Below are positions 1-14,047 of a DNA stretch of 64,000 nt, piece by piece. A model generated the notes under the pieces. The model was not told where the DNA came from. It saw only the letters and a program-made list of their open reading frames with translations, and ran no database searches. Within the stretch, counting starts at the first letter, position 1. Every line of letters starts with the position of its first letter. The position numbers and the translations under genes are program-made. The stretch is from Tetmemena sp. SeJ-2015. Lineage: Eukaryota > Ciliophora > Spirotrichea > Sporadotrichida > Oxytrichidae. The stretch covers positions 62,001-126,000 of the forward strand of contig JAJKFJ010021234.1 in the NCBI GenBank assembly GCA_027382625.1, in the 5' to 3' direction.

Positions 1-118
1 CTGGGTTGGCTCTTGTACGAGTCAAGGCAGCCATGACTATTCTGTTTGGGAGTTCGACATCTCCCATTTTGAGAGGTGTGAATAAGATTGATGTTGAAGG
101 GTCTCTTTGGGCTTGCAT
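1..118 (-). CDS. OYE-family flavin oxidoreductase, N-terminus (partial)
   Basis: This is the start of an NADH:flavin oxidoreductase of the Old Yellow Enzyme family. The gene runs off the left edge, so only about 39 codons are present. Reading starts at the minus-strand ATG at 118-116 (MQAQRDPSTS...). It continues into LFTPLKMGDVELPNRIVMAA and then LTRTRA, the conserved first strand and FMN-binding loop of OYE proteins (PL..G...L.NR.v.a..TR.R). The N-terminus lacks the MGC start seen in three of the plus-strand paralogues. It is divergently oriented to the OYE cluster on its right, separated by about 600 bp of AT-rich DNA. No IES is visible in this short stretch. Family assignment is firm; activity and substrate are unknown. 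Confidence 0.85.
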   Translation of the reverse strand, partial: MQAQRDPSTSILFTPLKMGDVELPNRIVMAALTRTRANP

Positions 119-733
119 AAAATTAAATTTATTTTAAAAGCGGTATTGCTCTACCATTATTTTTTATGACGTAAGATATGGTTTGGTCAAATATTTTAAT
201 TACAAATAGTTATGATAAACTAACGCGACAATACCTAATTTATATTCCTGCTACTCTATTAATGGACCAATTATATTATTGCTTACGTCTCTCTTCTTCT
301 CATAGCATCATTATAAGTTTCATTCATAAATTGAAAGCTAAGAGGAAATAAGTTTTGTAAATTAGAGTAGTGAAAAAGTGTGAATGCATTTGGTCAAAAT
401 AGGATATTAAGGCAACTATCCTGATTTAATTATTTTGAATTTTATTTGGCAAAATAATTAGTGAGTCTATGATTATCATATTTTCTTTATCTGCCAAAAC
501 AAGATTGTTAATTAACTTAATGAGCATCTCATCTTTATAAATAAATATATATTTATTTATTTATTAATCTTAATTTGAATGCGTTAGAACAGCACCGTTG
601 TTTTATTTTAATTAAATGATTAGTAGTAGAAGCTTTATTTAGCAAAGTCATCAGCAGTCTTTTCTCAAGATATAATTAAATTAAAGTTCCAAACTAAAAA
701 CCTTTTTCAAACAACAGCTATATATCATTCACT
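119..733. other. AT-rich intergenic region between divergent OYE genes
   Basis: There is no supported gene here. It is A/T-rich spacer between the minus-strand OYE start at 118 and the first coding segment at 734. It includes a TTTATTTATTTATT-like run near 550-565. It would hold the 5' flanks of both divergent genes, but no specific promoter motif can be named. Confidence 0.5.
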
Positions 734-4074
<3,341 letters not shown>

Positions 4075-5127
4075 ATGAAGCCTACTGACGGACACAACAT
4101 AGTCTGAAGAGGAAAGAAAGTTGAAAGTAAAATTAAGCAATATATAAACTCGGAGTTGGAGACTAGATACCTAGTGAGCCCCAGATAACCATCCATTTTT
4201 GGGAGTGCTAGAAAATGAGATTCGATATTTTTCAAGGCGGTCGGTTCTCAGCACTCCATCCTAGTCTAGAATGGTTATTAAGGTATCACAGGTAAATAAA
4301 TCTTGCTCTGAGTGTTATAAGTTCTTCAGTGCTGTAAGGCATAGGAGACTGCTTCAAGTGATGAGATCCATTTCAATATATCTAACAGCTCTTATTAGTT
4401 ATGAAGGAATCTTATTACATTTTAAAAATTAAAATGTTTAATAATTGTAAGAAGTGAGGTAATAAAGTGAAATTATATAAATGATGGCAGAAATCATTCT
4501 CTATAAGAATGATCTTTGATAAGTTTACTGCTGAAAGAAGTTTAAAAATTATACTTTATTTATCAATTAAATATATAATTAACCATAATAAAATCTAAAA
4601 TTCTTAACAAACAAAATAGATTAATTAGGATCTAATGCTTATATTTATTCAACAAAATGAATTTAATTTTGTTTATCTTAGTTTGGAATAGAGCTTAAAT
4701 TTGAATGATATGCTGATTATGTATGAAGACAGTCTATTTACTAAGAACAATATAACTTAATATTTCAAATCTACTTTTCTATAAATTCTAAATCATAGAA
4801 GATACAATTATGATTCGAATTTTGACTAAATATTTGAGAATTTATCATAATCCATGCGCTTTAAATATAGATTATTGCTGGTTAATAGTCTTAAAGAGCT
4901 ATTTATGATACAAAAAATTAATAAGTAACTCATTTATATAATATAAATTGAATAAGATTTATAGATGATGTGATTGAGTGATTAAACTCTATCTTATTCT
5001 ATCTTTTTAACCAAATGGTTGATTATATAAGGAGCTGCCACACGTTTTAATTAATCAATTACAAATTAGCTTGAAAAAGCAATCAAATACTACCAACACA
5101 CACAATACTTATAACCAACCACTACAA
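4075..5127. other. Intergenic AT-rich DNA between two OYE genes
   Basis: After the TGA at 4074 the sequence is AT-rich, with no frame that reads as protein for more than a few tens of codons. The last about 100 bp before the ATG at 5128 is the 5' flank of the next OYE gene. No RNA gene or repeat was seen. Confidence 0.5.
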
Positions 5128-7246
5128 ATGGGCTGCAACAATTCAACTGCTATCGACACAGACGCAAGCATCGTCTCCGAGAACCAACAACTCTTCAGAA
5201 GAGTTAAGCACGGTGACCTCGTACTCCCTAACAGATTAAATATATCCTAATGAAATACTATGACTATAAGATTCATTGTCTCCTCTGCTACTAGACTTAG
5301 ATGCAGCCATGATGGAGTTCCCAACGACTTTAAACAATATTGAATTACTATATGAGGAAAATATTTATCAATGCTTATTTATTCATAGAGTATAAACTTA
5401 ACTCATTTTTTTATTTAGAAATTATAAAATATATTCAATTCATTGACTTGCTAGTTTAATTCTACTCCTCAAGAGCAAGTGCAGGACTTATCATCTCAGA
5501 GAGTGCTGCAGTATCAGCTGAGGGCAACTGCTACCCAATGGCAGGCAACCTGTTCAACGACGCTCAGGTGAACGGCTGGAAGAAAGTTACTGATGCCGTC
5601 CACGCCAAGGGAGGCAGAATCTTTGCACAGCTTGTCCATGCAGGAAAATTATTCAAAATCTTATTTTATTTTGGAAGAGTAGCCCACCCTGATTTCACTG
5701 GGGGCTAAGTTCCAATCTCATCTTCAGCCATTAAAGCAGCTGGAGATGTCCACACTCAGAACGGAAGACAGGATCACGTTCTTCCAAGAGAGGCATCCCT
5801 TGCAGACATCCAAAAGATTATCCAATTAAAATAAATCGCCTCTTTGAAACCTAAATCAATAGTTCAAGAAGGGAGCTGAAAACGCAAAGAGAGCCGGATT
5901 CGATGGAGTTCAACTCTAGGCAGGAGCTGGTCATCTGATCGATTAGTTCCTTAGAAACGGAGTGAACAAGAGAACTGATGCCTATGGAGGAAGTGCTATT
6001 AATAGAGCTAGATTCCTCTTAGAAATAGTTGATGCTGTCTCACAGTCTTCCCTACCTCTAGAATATAATTTAAGATTTAAATGTTTTAAAAACCAATTAA
6101 GTAATTATTAAGGCCATTTTTAGAGCTTTTCTTTTGACTGTAAGGTAAGAATATACTCGAGAGTCATTTTCATCTGCTTGACAAATCATTAATTCTTCTA
6201 AAATTTTACCATAATTTTAAAGATTCAGAGGCAAATAGAAAGTGTAATAAGCTGAGCTATTATTTGAATTGCTAGTTTTTTATGGTAGCTTAAGTAGTTT
6301 TTTTTCGTCGAATTTGTGAGTTATTAATGGTGACTAGACTACCTCATAAGAGGCACCAACTTATAGGAAGAATCATACTCTAACACTTATTTTGTTAAAC
6401 TATCCAATATTTCTATGCTCTAAATACTCCTTTGGGATCTCAAATCAAAATGAATGGGTGCTAATCTAGAGCAAGTGAGCTACAACTTGAGAACTTCCGC
6501 TATTTTCTTCATGAGTCCCTTTACAAATTCGTAAAGCAAAACCAGTCAATATCTATAACAAGCTCAAAGCAGAATTTGTCGAATAAAGGGTTAAAAAATT
6601 TAACTTTCAAATTTAATAATTATCCTCCATGAATAGGAGTAAAGCTTATAAAGATTATCATAAAGTTTGATTGAAATTAAATATTTGTTAAGGAGTGAAG
6701 TGGGCCCCTTTCAATGGCTACAACGATATGAGTGACTCCGACGTTCTCGGCTTAGCAACTACCGTCATCTCTGAGCTTAATAAGAAGAAAATTGGCCACG
6801 TGGAAATCGGAGAAATGTTTTCATTCGATCAAACCCACGCCACTTTGAGAGACGCTTTCTTCCGCGGCAAGCAACACTAACACATCAGAGGCTTCCTCAA
6901 AGCACTTATTCACCAATGGTCTTTTCATCTCTAATCAGATATTACAATTCATCATATTAATAAGTCAAATCTGTTTAATTAAATGGTGGATTCTCCTTTG
7001 AGTCAGGAAATAAAACTATCTTCGCAAAAGAAGCTGACGCTATCGGTTTTGGATCTAACTTCATCACAAATAACAATTCAAATTTATTATTTGGTCTGTT
7101 GAAATAACGACTTCGTAGAGAGATGCAGAGATAACATACCTCTTCGTCACCTCGGTAACGTTAAGGATATGAGCAAACTGTTCACAGTCTATTTCTATAT
7201 GGGAGGAGCTGAGGGTTACACAAACCTTACTCCCTACGAGAAATGA
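5128..7246 (+). CDS. OYE-family flavoprotein with seven IESs
   Basis: An Old Yellow Enzyme paralogue of about 401 residues after removal of seven IESs; the joined length is 402 codons. It starts MGCNNSTAIDTDASIVSENQ, a potential Gly-2 acylation and Cys-3 palmitoylation signal. IESs and pointers: 5238-5273 (AGATT), 5341-5449 (GACTT), 5646-5675 (GGA), 5827-5860 (CAAT), about 6066-6691 (boundary pointer uncertain), about 6941-6984 (short AT pointer), 7075-7108 (AAATAAC). The stop TGA is at 7244-7246. The active-site motif is QAGAGH instead of HGANGY. One base is missing near 6041 (TCACAG against TCAACAG in the 19.8-kb paralogue) and one is extra near 6902, so the stretch between is out of frame as written. 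The closest relative is the gene at 19803, which has IESs at the same seven positions. Confidence 0.85.
6066..6691. other. Expanded (about 626 bp) IES in the OYE gene
   Basis: This insert separates coding for SRI from GVKWAPF in the 5128-7246 OYE gene. At the same site the 19803 paralogue has an IES of only 43 bp (20735-20777). The extra roughly 580 bp has a more mixed base composition than ordinary IESs and holds an open frame of 60 codons (6450-6632). The exact edges are uncertain because the pointer is at most one or a few bases. Confidence 0.6.
6450..6632 (+). CDS. Small ORF or orphan coding segment inside an IES
   Basis: With TAA/TAG as Gln, an ATG at 6450 opens a 60-codon frame ending at TGA 6630-6632. 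It begins MNGCQSRASELQLENFRYFL and is richer in G/C than its surroundings. It lies entirely within the expanded IES of the OYE gene. No family is recognised. It could be a small gene, an orphan or scrambled coding segment (MDS) of another locus, or chance. The reading is supported only by length and composition. Confidence 0.3.
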
Positions 7247-7625
7247 TTGAATAATTTATAGCACTTTTAAATTGAAATGAGTTGGAAAGTAAGAGAAAAT
7301 ATACAAAATATATAAAGGGTTATCGCTTTTTAAGATAATGATGATCAGATCAAGAGCAGTTTATTCTAGCGATATTTGACCAAACATATAAGCCTATACA
7401 TACAAATTCACATTATATATTAAAAATATTCTTCCATTAACAAGTTTGCAAATTCTAAATCAAGCTTTTTTCTTATCTATCCTCCTTATTTGACATTTTA
7501 AAATAGACCTCTTAGAATTATATAGTTTTTGCTTGAGTGAGGAAGTGAATTACAGGAGTTAAATTTATTTCGTATATTAAATAAAATAAATCTAATTTCT
7601 CAGAAACAAAATAACGACAGCTTGC
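7247..7625. other. Short intergenic spacer
   Basis: AT-rich spacer between the OYE stop at 7246 and the ATG at 7626. Nothing recognisable is seen apart from A/T tracts. Confidence 0.5.
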
Positions 7626-10600
7626 ATGTTCTTGTTTAGCGCTAAGTACAAAAACCAAGTACAGAGCATTTTAATCCATCGTGATCTCAAGGTCAACGAG
7701 TTCTTGGATGCTCTCTCATACAGTCTCTAACTCCCAGACGGCAATATAGTCGGCTTTTAAGATAGAAGTGGTAAGTATAAATCCAATTATCGCAGTGTCA
7801 ATTAAGATAATCAACATTTGACTAAATCTTTCTCCATTTTCTTTAATAACTTCGATACTTTGATAAGTAAATTTGCATCGAGGCTTTTGAAAAAATTTAA
7901 GTTATTGCGTTTAGTTCTTCTGGTTAAAATATAACTCCTTTAATTTTAAGATTACTTGTATAATCATTCTTACTAACCCCATTATAGGTCTAATAATCAC
8001 TCCTTCTTTCATTGTTTCCAATCCTAACGAAATTAAAAACGAGCCCTACGAAGTCATGCTTCGCAGCCAGTGTGTATCAAGCATCAACAGTACTCCTCAA
8101 CACCCCCAGGCTTAATCTCTAATCTCCCCATAACAACCTCAGTATGGAGGCAGCTACAGCTATGGTCCCTCTAATGTCACCTCACAATAAAATCTGAATG
8201 CAGCAAATACATCAACTCTATTAAACCTTGATATTTAATTTTGCTTTATAAATTATAACTAAGCTCTTTACTAGACACTAGTACCTAGCTCAATCAAAAC
8301 TCTGGAATCGGCCGTTAATAGCCTGCTCAATTCTCTCATTTGTAACAGTCACCATCGATTGTAGATCCCTATCAGTTCTACTAGTCTCCAAACTTTGGAG
8401 TTAATAGCCAATCTATTCAGCCGACCATATCAACCCTCAATTCTAGATCTTTCCAGGGAAGCAGTGATAGAAATCCTCTTTTAGGAAGTGGAAGCAACTT
8501 CAACTTTTTTATACTTATTATATATTTACCATTGAATTCAATCCTCAAAGCCCTTACTCAAACGTGGTTAATGTTGGGCTCAACGACGTTCAAAACTAAC
8601 TTAATCACTAAAACGACATCATTTTGTTTGTTTCATCTTTGCAGACTGATGCTCTCCTCACTGGTAAGATTCAACTCTTTTCTCATTCATCTTTTTAGAA
8701 AATCTGAAGAACAAGATCATTTCAAAGGCAAGATTGAGAGACAGTGGCATTTACGGAGCATACTCTCTCTACCTTGTTGATGGGGATGTTGAAGGATTCA
8801 AAGCTAGAATCATTCACAGAGCTCTCACTCCTCCCACTCCAGATTATCTCTCTTCCGCTTTAAATTCTTCCCTTCTCCTATATTTATCTAATATATTTAA
8901 GCTACAACAGCTTAGTTTAATTGGCAATCACAAGTCAGCAGATAAAGCACAGCTGGGGGTTATAGACCTCAAACTAGAGAGAATAGCAGAATTAATAACT
9001 ATCAGATTATTCAATTTTCTTTTATTGAATTAGAGGGGCCACAAGTGCTTTCAATAACTCTTAGTCCACCTTTGCTTAATTTTAACTCTTAAAAATCGTA
9101 TTTTCCTTTTGTGCTACCAGTAATCTGGCATCTCTAGCTGTGAACTAGCGCCCCTAGTCTTCTACAACTCCTCCTCTTCTATCTTAAGCCCCATAATTAT
9201 CAAGCTAAGATAGGTATGTTGCAGTCATTGTCGAGTTAGAAAGTTTACTATTTAATTAACAGAAATATCTTACTTATCTCTCTTTATTTGTGAAGTCAAT
9301 AAATTTACAATAAAAAGCAAGGGACTATTAGAGGAGCAGACAGCTAGTCTTTTAAAGACACTTGTATTGCTTGAAGAAAACGTGGAGCTATTCAGGGCAA
9401 TAAATGCGTATATAGCTTAGGCTATAACCGATAGAGAACTGAGTTTCAAGTTATCTCGCCTGGCTATGCAGCTTAGCAGTTATATTTTATATTGAGAGAC
9501 CATAATCCCCACTGCCTAGAAAGAAAAACCACATGCTCAACTATGTCAGCAGTTTAGCTAGATACCATTTCAGTGATCCTGATGATATATAACTCCTTAC
9601 TAAACTCGTTCATGAGGAAAATGAGTTCATCCTAAATATTTTTTATCGATTGAAGTCTAGAATTTCTCTATTAAGCAAGTTTATCATGCTTCGACGTTTT
9701 CGATAGTGATAGAGACTAGGATAACTTAATTGACTCACTGCATCGTATTCTTGAAAAGTCAAAATCGATGGGTCTTCATGCTAATTCTCTCACAGCTTCA
9801 TCTTTTTACAATCAGAACCCTTGGCAAAGAGCAACTGCGTCAAATGGCTAAACCCATACTGGTGGAAACTTAGCTCAGCATGCAGCAAATCATCCTCTCT
9901 CATAGAGTCAAAGTAGTAAATATTTTTATAAATGCCATCTGATTTCTAGCAAATTATTTGGAAAATTTATCAGACATGCTCAGCCTTACATTTCCAAATG
10001 GGAGGAGAGAAACCCTGCTGGTGGAACTTCTCAGAACTTGAGTCAGAGTCATTTTGCCAACTAGAGCAATATTGCTCCAAGATCTTCCGAACGGCCCCAG
10101 GGTGCTGTAGGTGGAAGAAGACACGGAAATAACGGCCAAGTGGTGAATCCTAATGGTAACGGAACAAGCTTGAGAAGGGGCGTAAATGCGGGCCAAGCAC
10201 CTCCTCCCACTAATTTCCAAAACACCACTGTCCATAATGTAGCCTTGATTCCCAACTATGATTGATAGTAATTTAAATACTTTCACTATTTCAGCTCAGG
10301 GGAGGAAGAAGCTTCATATTTCAACAACAGCTCTATGATGCAGCAACCACCCTCAAGCTATTAGAATAATGGGAGCAGAGCCAACAGCAGAGCAGCAGGT
10401 AGCCAGGGTCAAACTTTATTTACATTTGACAATTTGAGGTCATTATAGAGGAGCAGGCTATCAGCCGAACAACCTAGGTGGCAATATCTTCGGAGGGGCT
10501 CCACTTCAACATCCTTATCAGGATAACTATATGCGAAGAGACAGAGTTGCCAATGGAGGAGATTCCTTCAACTAATTTATACTATTTGACTTTAATTCTT

Positions 10601-13600
10601 AATCTTAACTAGCACGAAGAATTCTCAGATGATCTGACCAGATCTGAACAGTACTAGGATCCAAACTATAGGAGAGGTAATAACAACAACCATCAAAGTT
10701 AGAAAAGATAATAAAGAGAGCAGGTTTAGCAAATGGATCGTTATGAAAGAGAAGATGCTAAGAGGAGACTTTTGAGGAATAATCAGGAATCTGAAGAAGA
10801 TAGTGAGGCTTAAGAAGTTCAATCCAGAGGTGGAAGACAGCAGCAATAGCAGAAAGGGCAACGCTAAAATAAAGAAGTGGTCGAAAAGAGTGACAGAGTC
10901 AAGTCAAAAGCACGATCTAAGAATGTTGTCAACTCTTCTGAAATAGAAGACACGAAAAATCAAAAGAAAAACAAAAGGAGAGCAGCAAGTTCAGATTCAT
11001 CATCAGAATCGGAAAGAGATTCATCATATGATCACAAGAAAAAAAGAGACACTCATATTTTCCTTAAAAACATTGTAAACAATAGTCTCTTATTTTCTCT
11101 TAGTTGATTAAGTTAGACTAAATTAGCCTTAATTAAAAAGAAAAAGTCTTCTCACAAGTAAAAAGGTAAGCCATCAAGCAATCACAAGAAAGAAAAGAGC
11201 GTAAGAAGGAAGAGAAAAGATACGAGCAGTAGTAGTAGTTCATCAGACTCTGATGATTCGAGCTAAGATTCGAGGAGAGGCTCATCACAAGATTCTTCAG
11301 ATTCTGAGATTTAAAATTCAAAGTTATTTAGCATTTTAAAATAAGAGAGGGAAAAGCATGACAGAAAAGGGCGCTCAAATAAATAGAAAGAAAAGCAAAA
11401 ATCAGGAGTCAAATCTGAGAAAAAGAAGCAATTCTCCAAAAAGAAGGAGCTTATCTCGAGAGAGGAAATTGATTAGATCCTCCTATATATTGATAATTTT
11501 GATATTATATCCTTGAAGAAGAGGAGGTGAAAGTAATCTTGAGACCCGAAAATGCAGCCATGCTCAAGATTATGCTAAGAGACCAAGACTAAGACTTAAT
11601 GCAAGTTTTTTACAAGTTTTCAGAGAAATAAGCAGATCCTGAGTAACCTTAGCATATATTATAATTCATACTTCATCCTTTAGCAGCTTTATAACTTTCA
11701 ATTTACTTGGTGAGTTCAATCGAAAAGATGACGGAGGATGCCATTTATACCTGCTTATGAGAAATTTGTCAAATGAGGAGCATGGTAAAATTACCACTTT
11801 CCGCTCTCAAAGGAACCCTGTCTTGAAAAAGGTATTGAAGAAATTCGAAAAAACTCTTGATCAAGCCAAGCTCATCAAGGGAATTAAGAAAGTCCTAGAC
11901 ACAGAGTAAGTGTAGCAGGTATAGTACCCAATTAGAGAGGCAAAAATAACATTCAATTTTGTCTTAAAAATTTTCTCACTGCAAAGAAAAGTGTCTAAAG
12001 ATCAAGAAAGAAGTCCCTCCTACTCGAAATGGGCAGAGCTTAAAGAGAGCAGACTTAGTAAAACGATCAAAATTAAGCCTCTCAAAATAGTCGTAGTACT
12101 TAAAACAAGTCAGGTCAAAGAGCTGTTGGAGGCATTTCTGTTGTAATGGGCGGTCAAACTTAAGAATTTGTTGTAAAGATGCCCTCAAGAAAGGAGAAGC
12201 TTGAAAGCATCTTTAACATGATTTACCATGCCGATTTTAGCAGAGTTGAGATAGTCTCTAAAGTTATCTTTTTAAAGGAGCCTATTTAATGATGTATATC
12301 TATGAATTGTTCCATAGAGATTAGGATCCGTTACTACTAGATATCCTCGAGGCTTATCAAAAGCACAACAACTATCTTATAAATTGTCATTTGTTCCTAA
12401 ATTTCTATCTCGAATTAAAGAACCAAGTAGAAGAATACTTGAGAGAGAAGGTGCAAGGTTTTGAATCAGTCATCAAGGAAGATCCAGAGCTTCCTCAAGA
12501 TATCGTTGAGGCTATAAACTTGTTCTCTATAAGAGGAGAAATGGGTATCAAGGATTAGTAGCTACTGTTAAAGTTACATCAGTAATAGGACAAGCATTTG
12601 CTTTCAAGTTGGGATGCTTTCAAGAAAATTCAAAAGATGGATGACTTACTAGATACGCTCCTCATCCTAGCTGAAGTTAAATCTAAGGCACAGAACTAAC
12701 AGAAGCACATCAATTGCTAATTGATTGCCATCTAAAGTATTATTTTTGAAAGCTTCAACAATAGTAATAGCAGTAGATTTAGTAGTAGGCAGCAGCAGTA
12801 GTAGATATAGCAACAGTAGCAACCTCAGCCAGTGTTTTAGATGTAGATGAACTTCCCCTCAACAGCCCCCACAGCCTATGATATAGAAGTAGACTGATGA
12901 TAAGCCAGCGCAGTCTATGAGCCTTTTTGGTGGGCTTAGACCTGCTCCAGCCTAGGAGATACAACCTTAGAAGGTAATATTTTTAAGGGGAAAGGAGAGT
13001 AGAGGCTTCAGAATAGCTCCTCAGGAATAAGATCAGAACGATGACACTCAAGAGTGAGGAAGGGTAGAGCGATTAAAACTTAAACATAGATCATAACCCT
13101 GATGATACCGATCATGAAGATTTATTTTTTAAAAATTAAAAAGGATTGAGATTTCTAGTCTATAATAGAATATTAAAGCACAAGATCTTGCGGAAGTATA
13201 CTATGAGAGGACTTATCAAGTACTCTGATGCACCTATCTTCCATGAAATGGTTGACTCAAAGGACTCAAAAATGAACCTAAATATGATAGTTTTAATAAA
13301 GACTACAAGATGATAAGCATCTTCGAAGTTTTTGCAGTGAATAGAGATGAGGATGACTTCCTTGAGAACCTTGGTCTTCTTGCCTAGATTTACTTGGAGG
13401 ACACAGATACTCATGAAAATGATGGAGAAGAAAATACAGATGGAGAGTCTAATGCCTAGATATCTGAGGATCTAGAGATTGACGATTCTAGAAGAGGCCC
13501 GGAGAATCTTAAGAGCTCCTCGCTTATAAAATAAGAGAATCAAGCTCAGTTGCAGTCTCAAAAGCCGAAGGAGCAAAATGTTGTTGTTATGGAGTAAGAG

Positions 13601-13876
13601 AATGCAGCTGCTCCTCCCGACCCTTATAATTCAAGCATTTATGATGATTCTTTCCCAACCAATAAGGAATTGACATCGGATCCTCGCATTCCTGTGGTCC
13701 ATCAATTCAAGGATTAGCTCACACCAGAGGAATACAGGTGGTCCATAATCGCTCTGAGAAATAAACTCAAGCAGGTTGAGGCAGCAGTTGATTGCTTTAA
13801 CTTCATAAAGGATCATGTAGACTTAATTCACTCGCTCAAGAAAATCTATAGGATCAAAACTCAGCCTCCTAACTGA
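7626..13876 (+). CDS. Long Gln-rich protein with disordered charged middle, many IESs
   Basis: A single long gene, not matched to a known family. The N-terminus starts MFLFSAKYKNQVQSILIHRD and looks like a compact about 90-residue domain, followed by Gln/Ser-rich linkers. The middle is strongly charged and Lys/Arg/Ser-rich (KRRAASSDSSSESERDSS near 10970-11035). The C-terminal third is helical (MIYHADFSRVE, YLELKNQVEEYLREK). It ends IKTQPPN at TGA 13874-13876. Introns: 7771-7987, long enough that it may hide an IES, and 8664-8698. Clear IESs with pointers: 8224-8270 (TTA), 8504-8541 (TTCAA), 8860-8903 (GCT), 9917-9949 (TAG), 10412-10442 (GGTCA), 10575-10611 (AACTA), 11945-11985 (GCAAA). Further IESs lie near 9010-9110, 9200-9300, 9483-9500, 11050-11140 and 11660-11710. 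Near 12850 one C too many in CCCC shifts the frame. Exact product length is uncertain; no function is proposed. Confidence 0.65.
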
Positions 13877-14047
13877 GTATTTTCATTTGAGAGCTCTCTT
13901 GAAATACAATTTCAATATCTCACACCCAAAGATTTCCAAAAAGAACTCTTTAATTTATTCTAAGATTCATTCCATATATCTCTTTTTTTATTCGATACAT
14001 CATTTATGCAAAATAAATAAATGATCAGTTATAATATCAGCATAATC

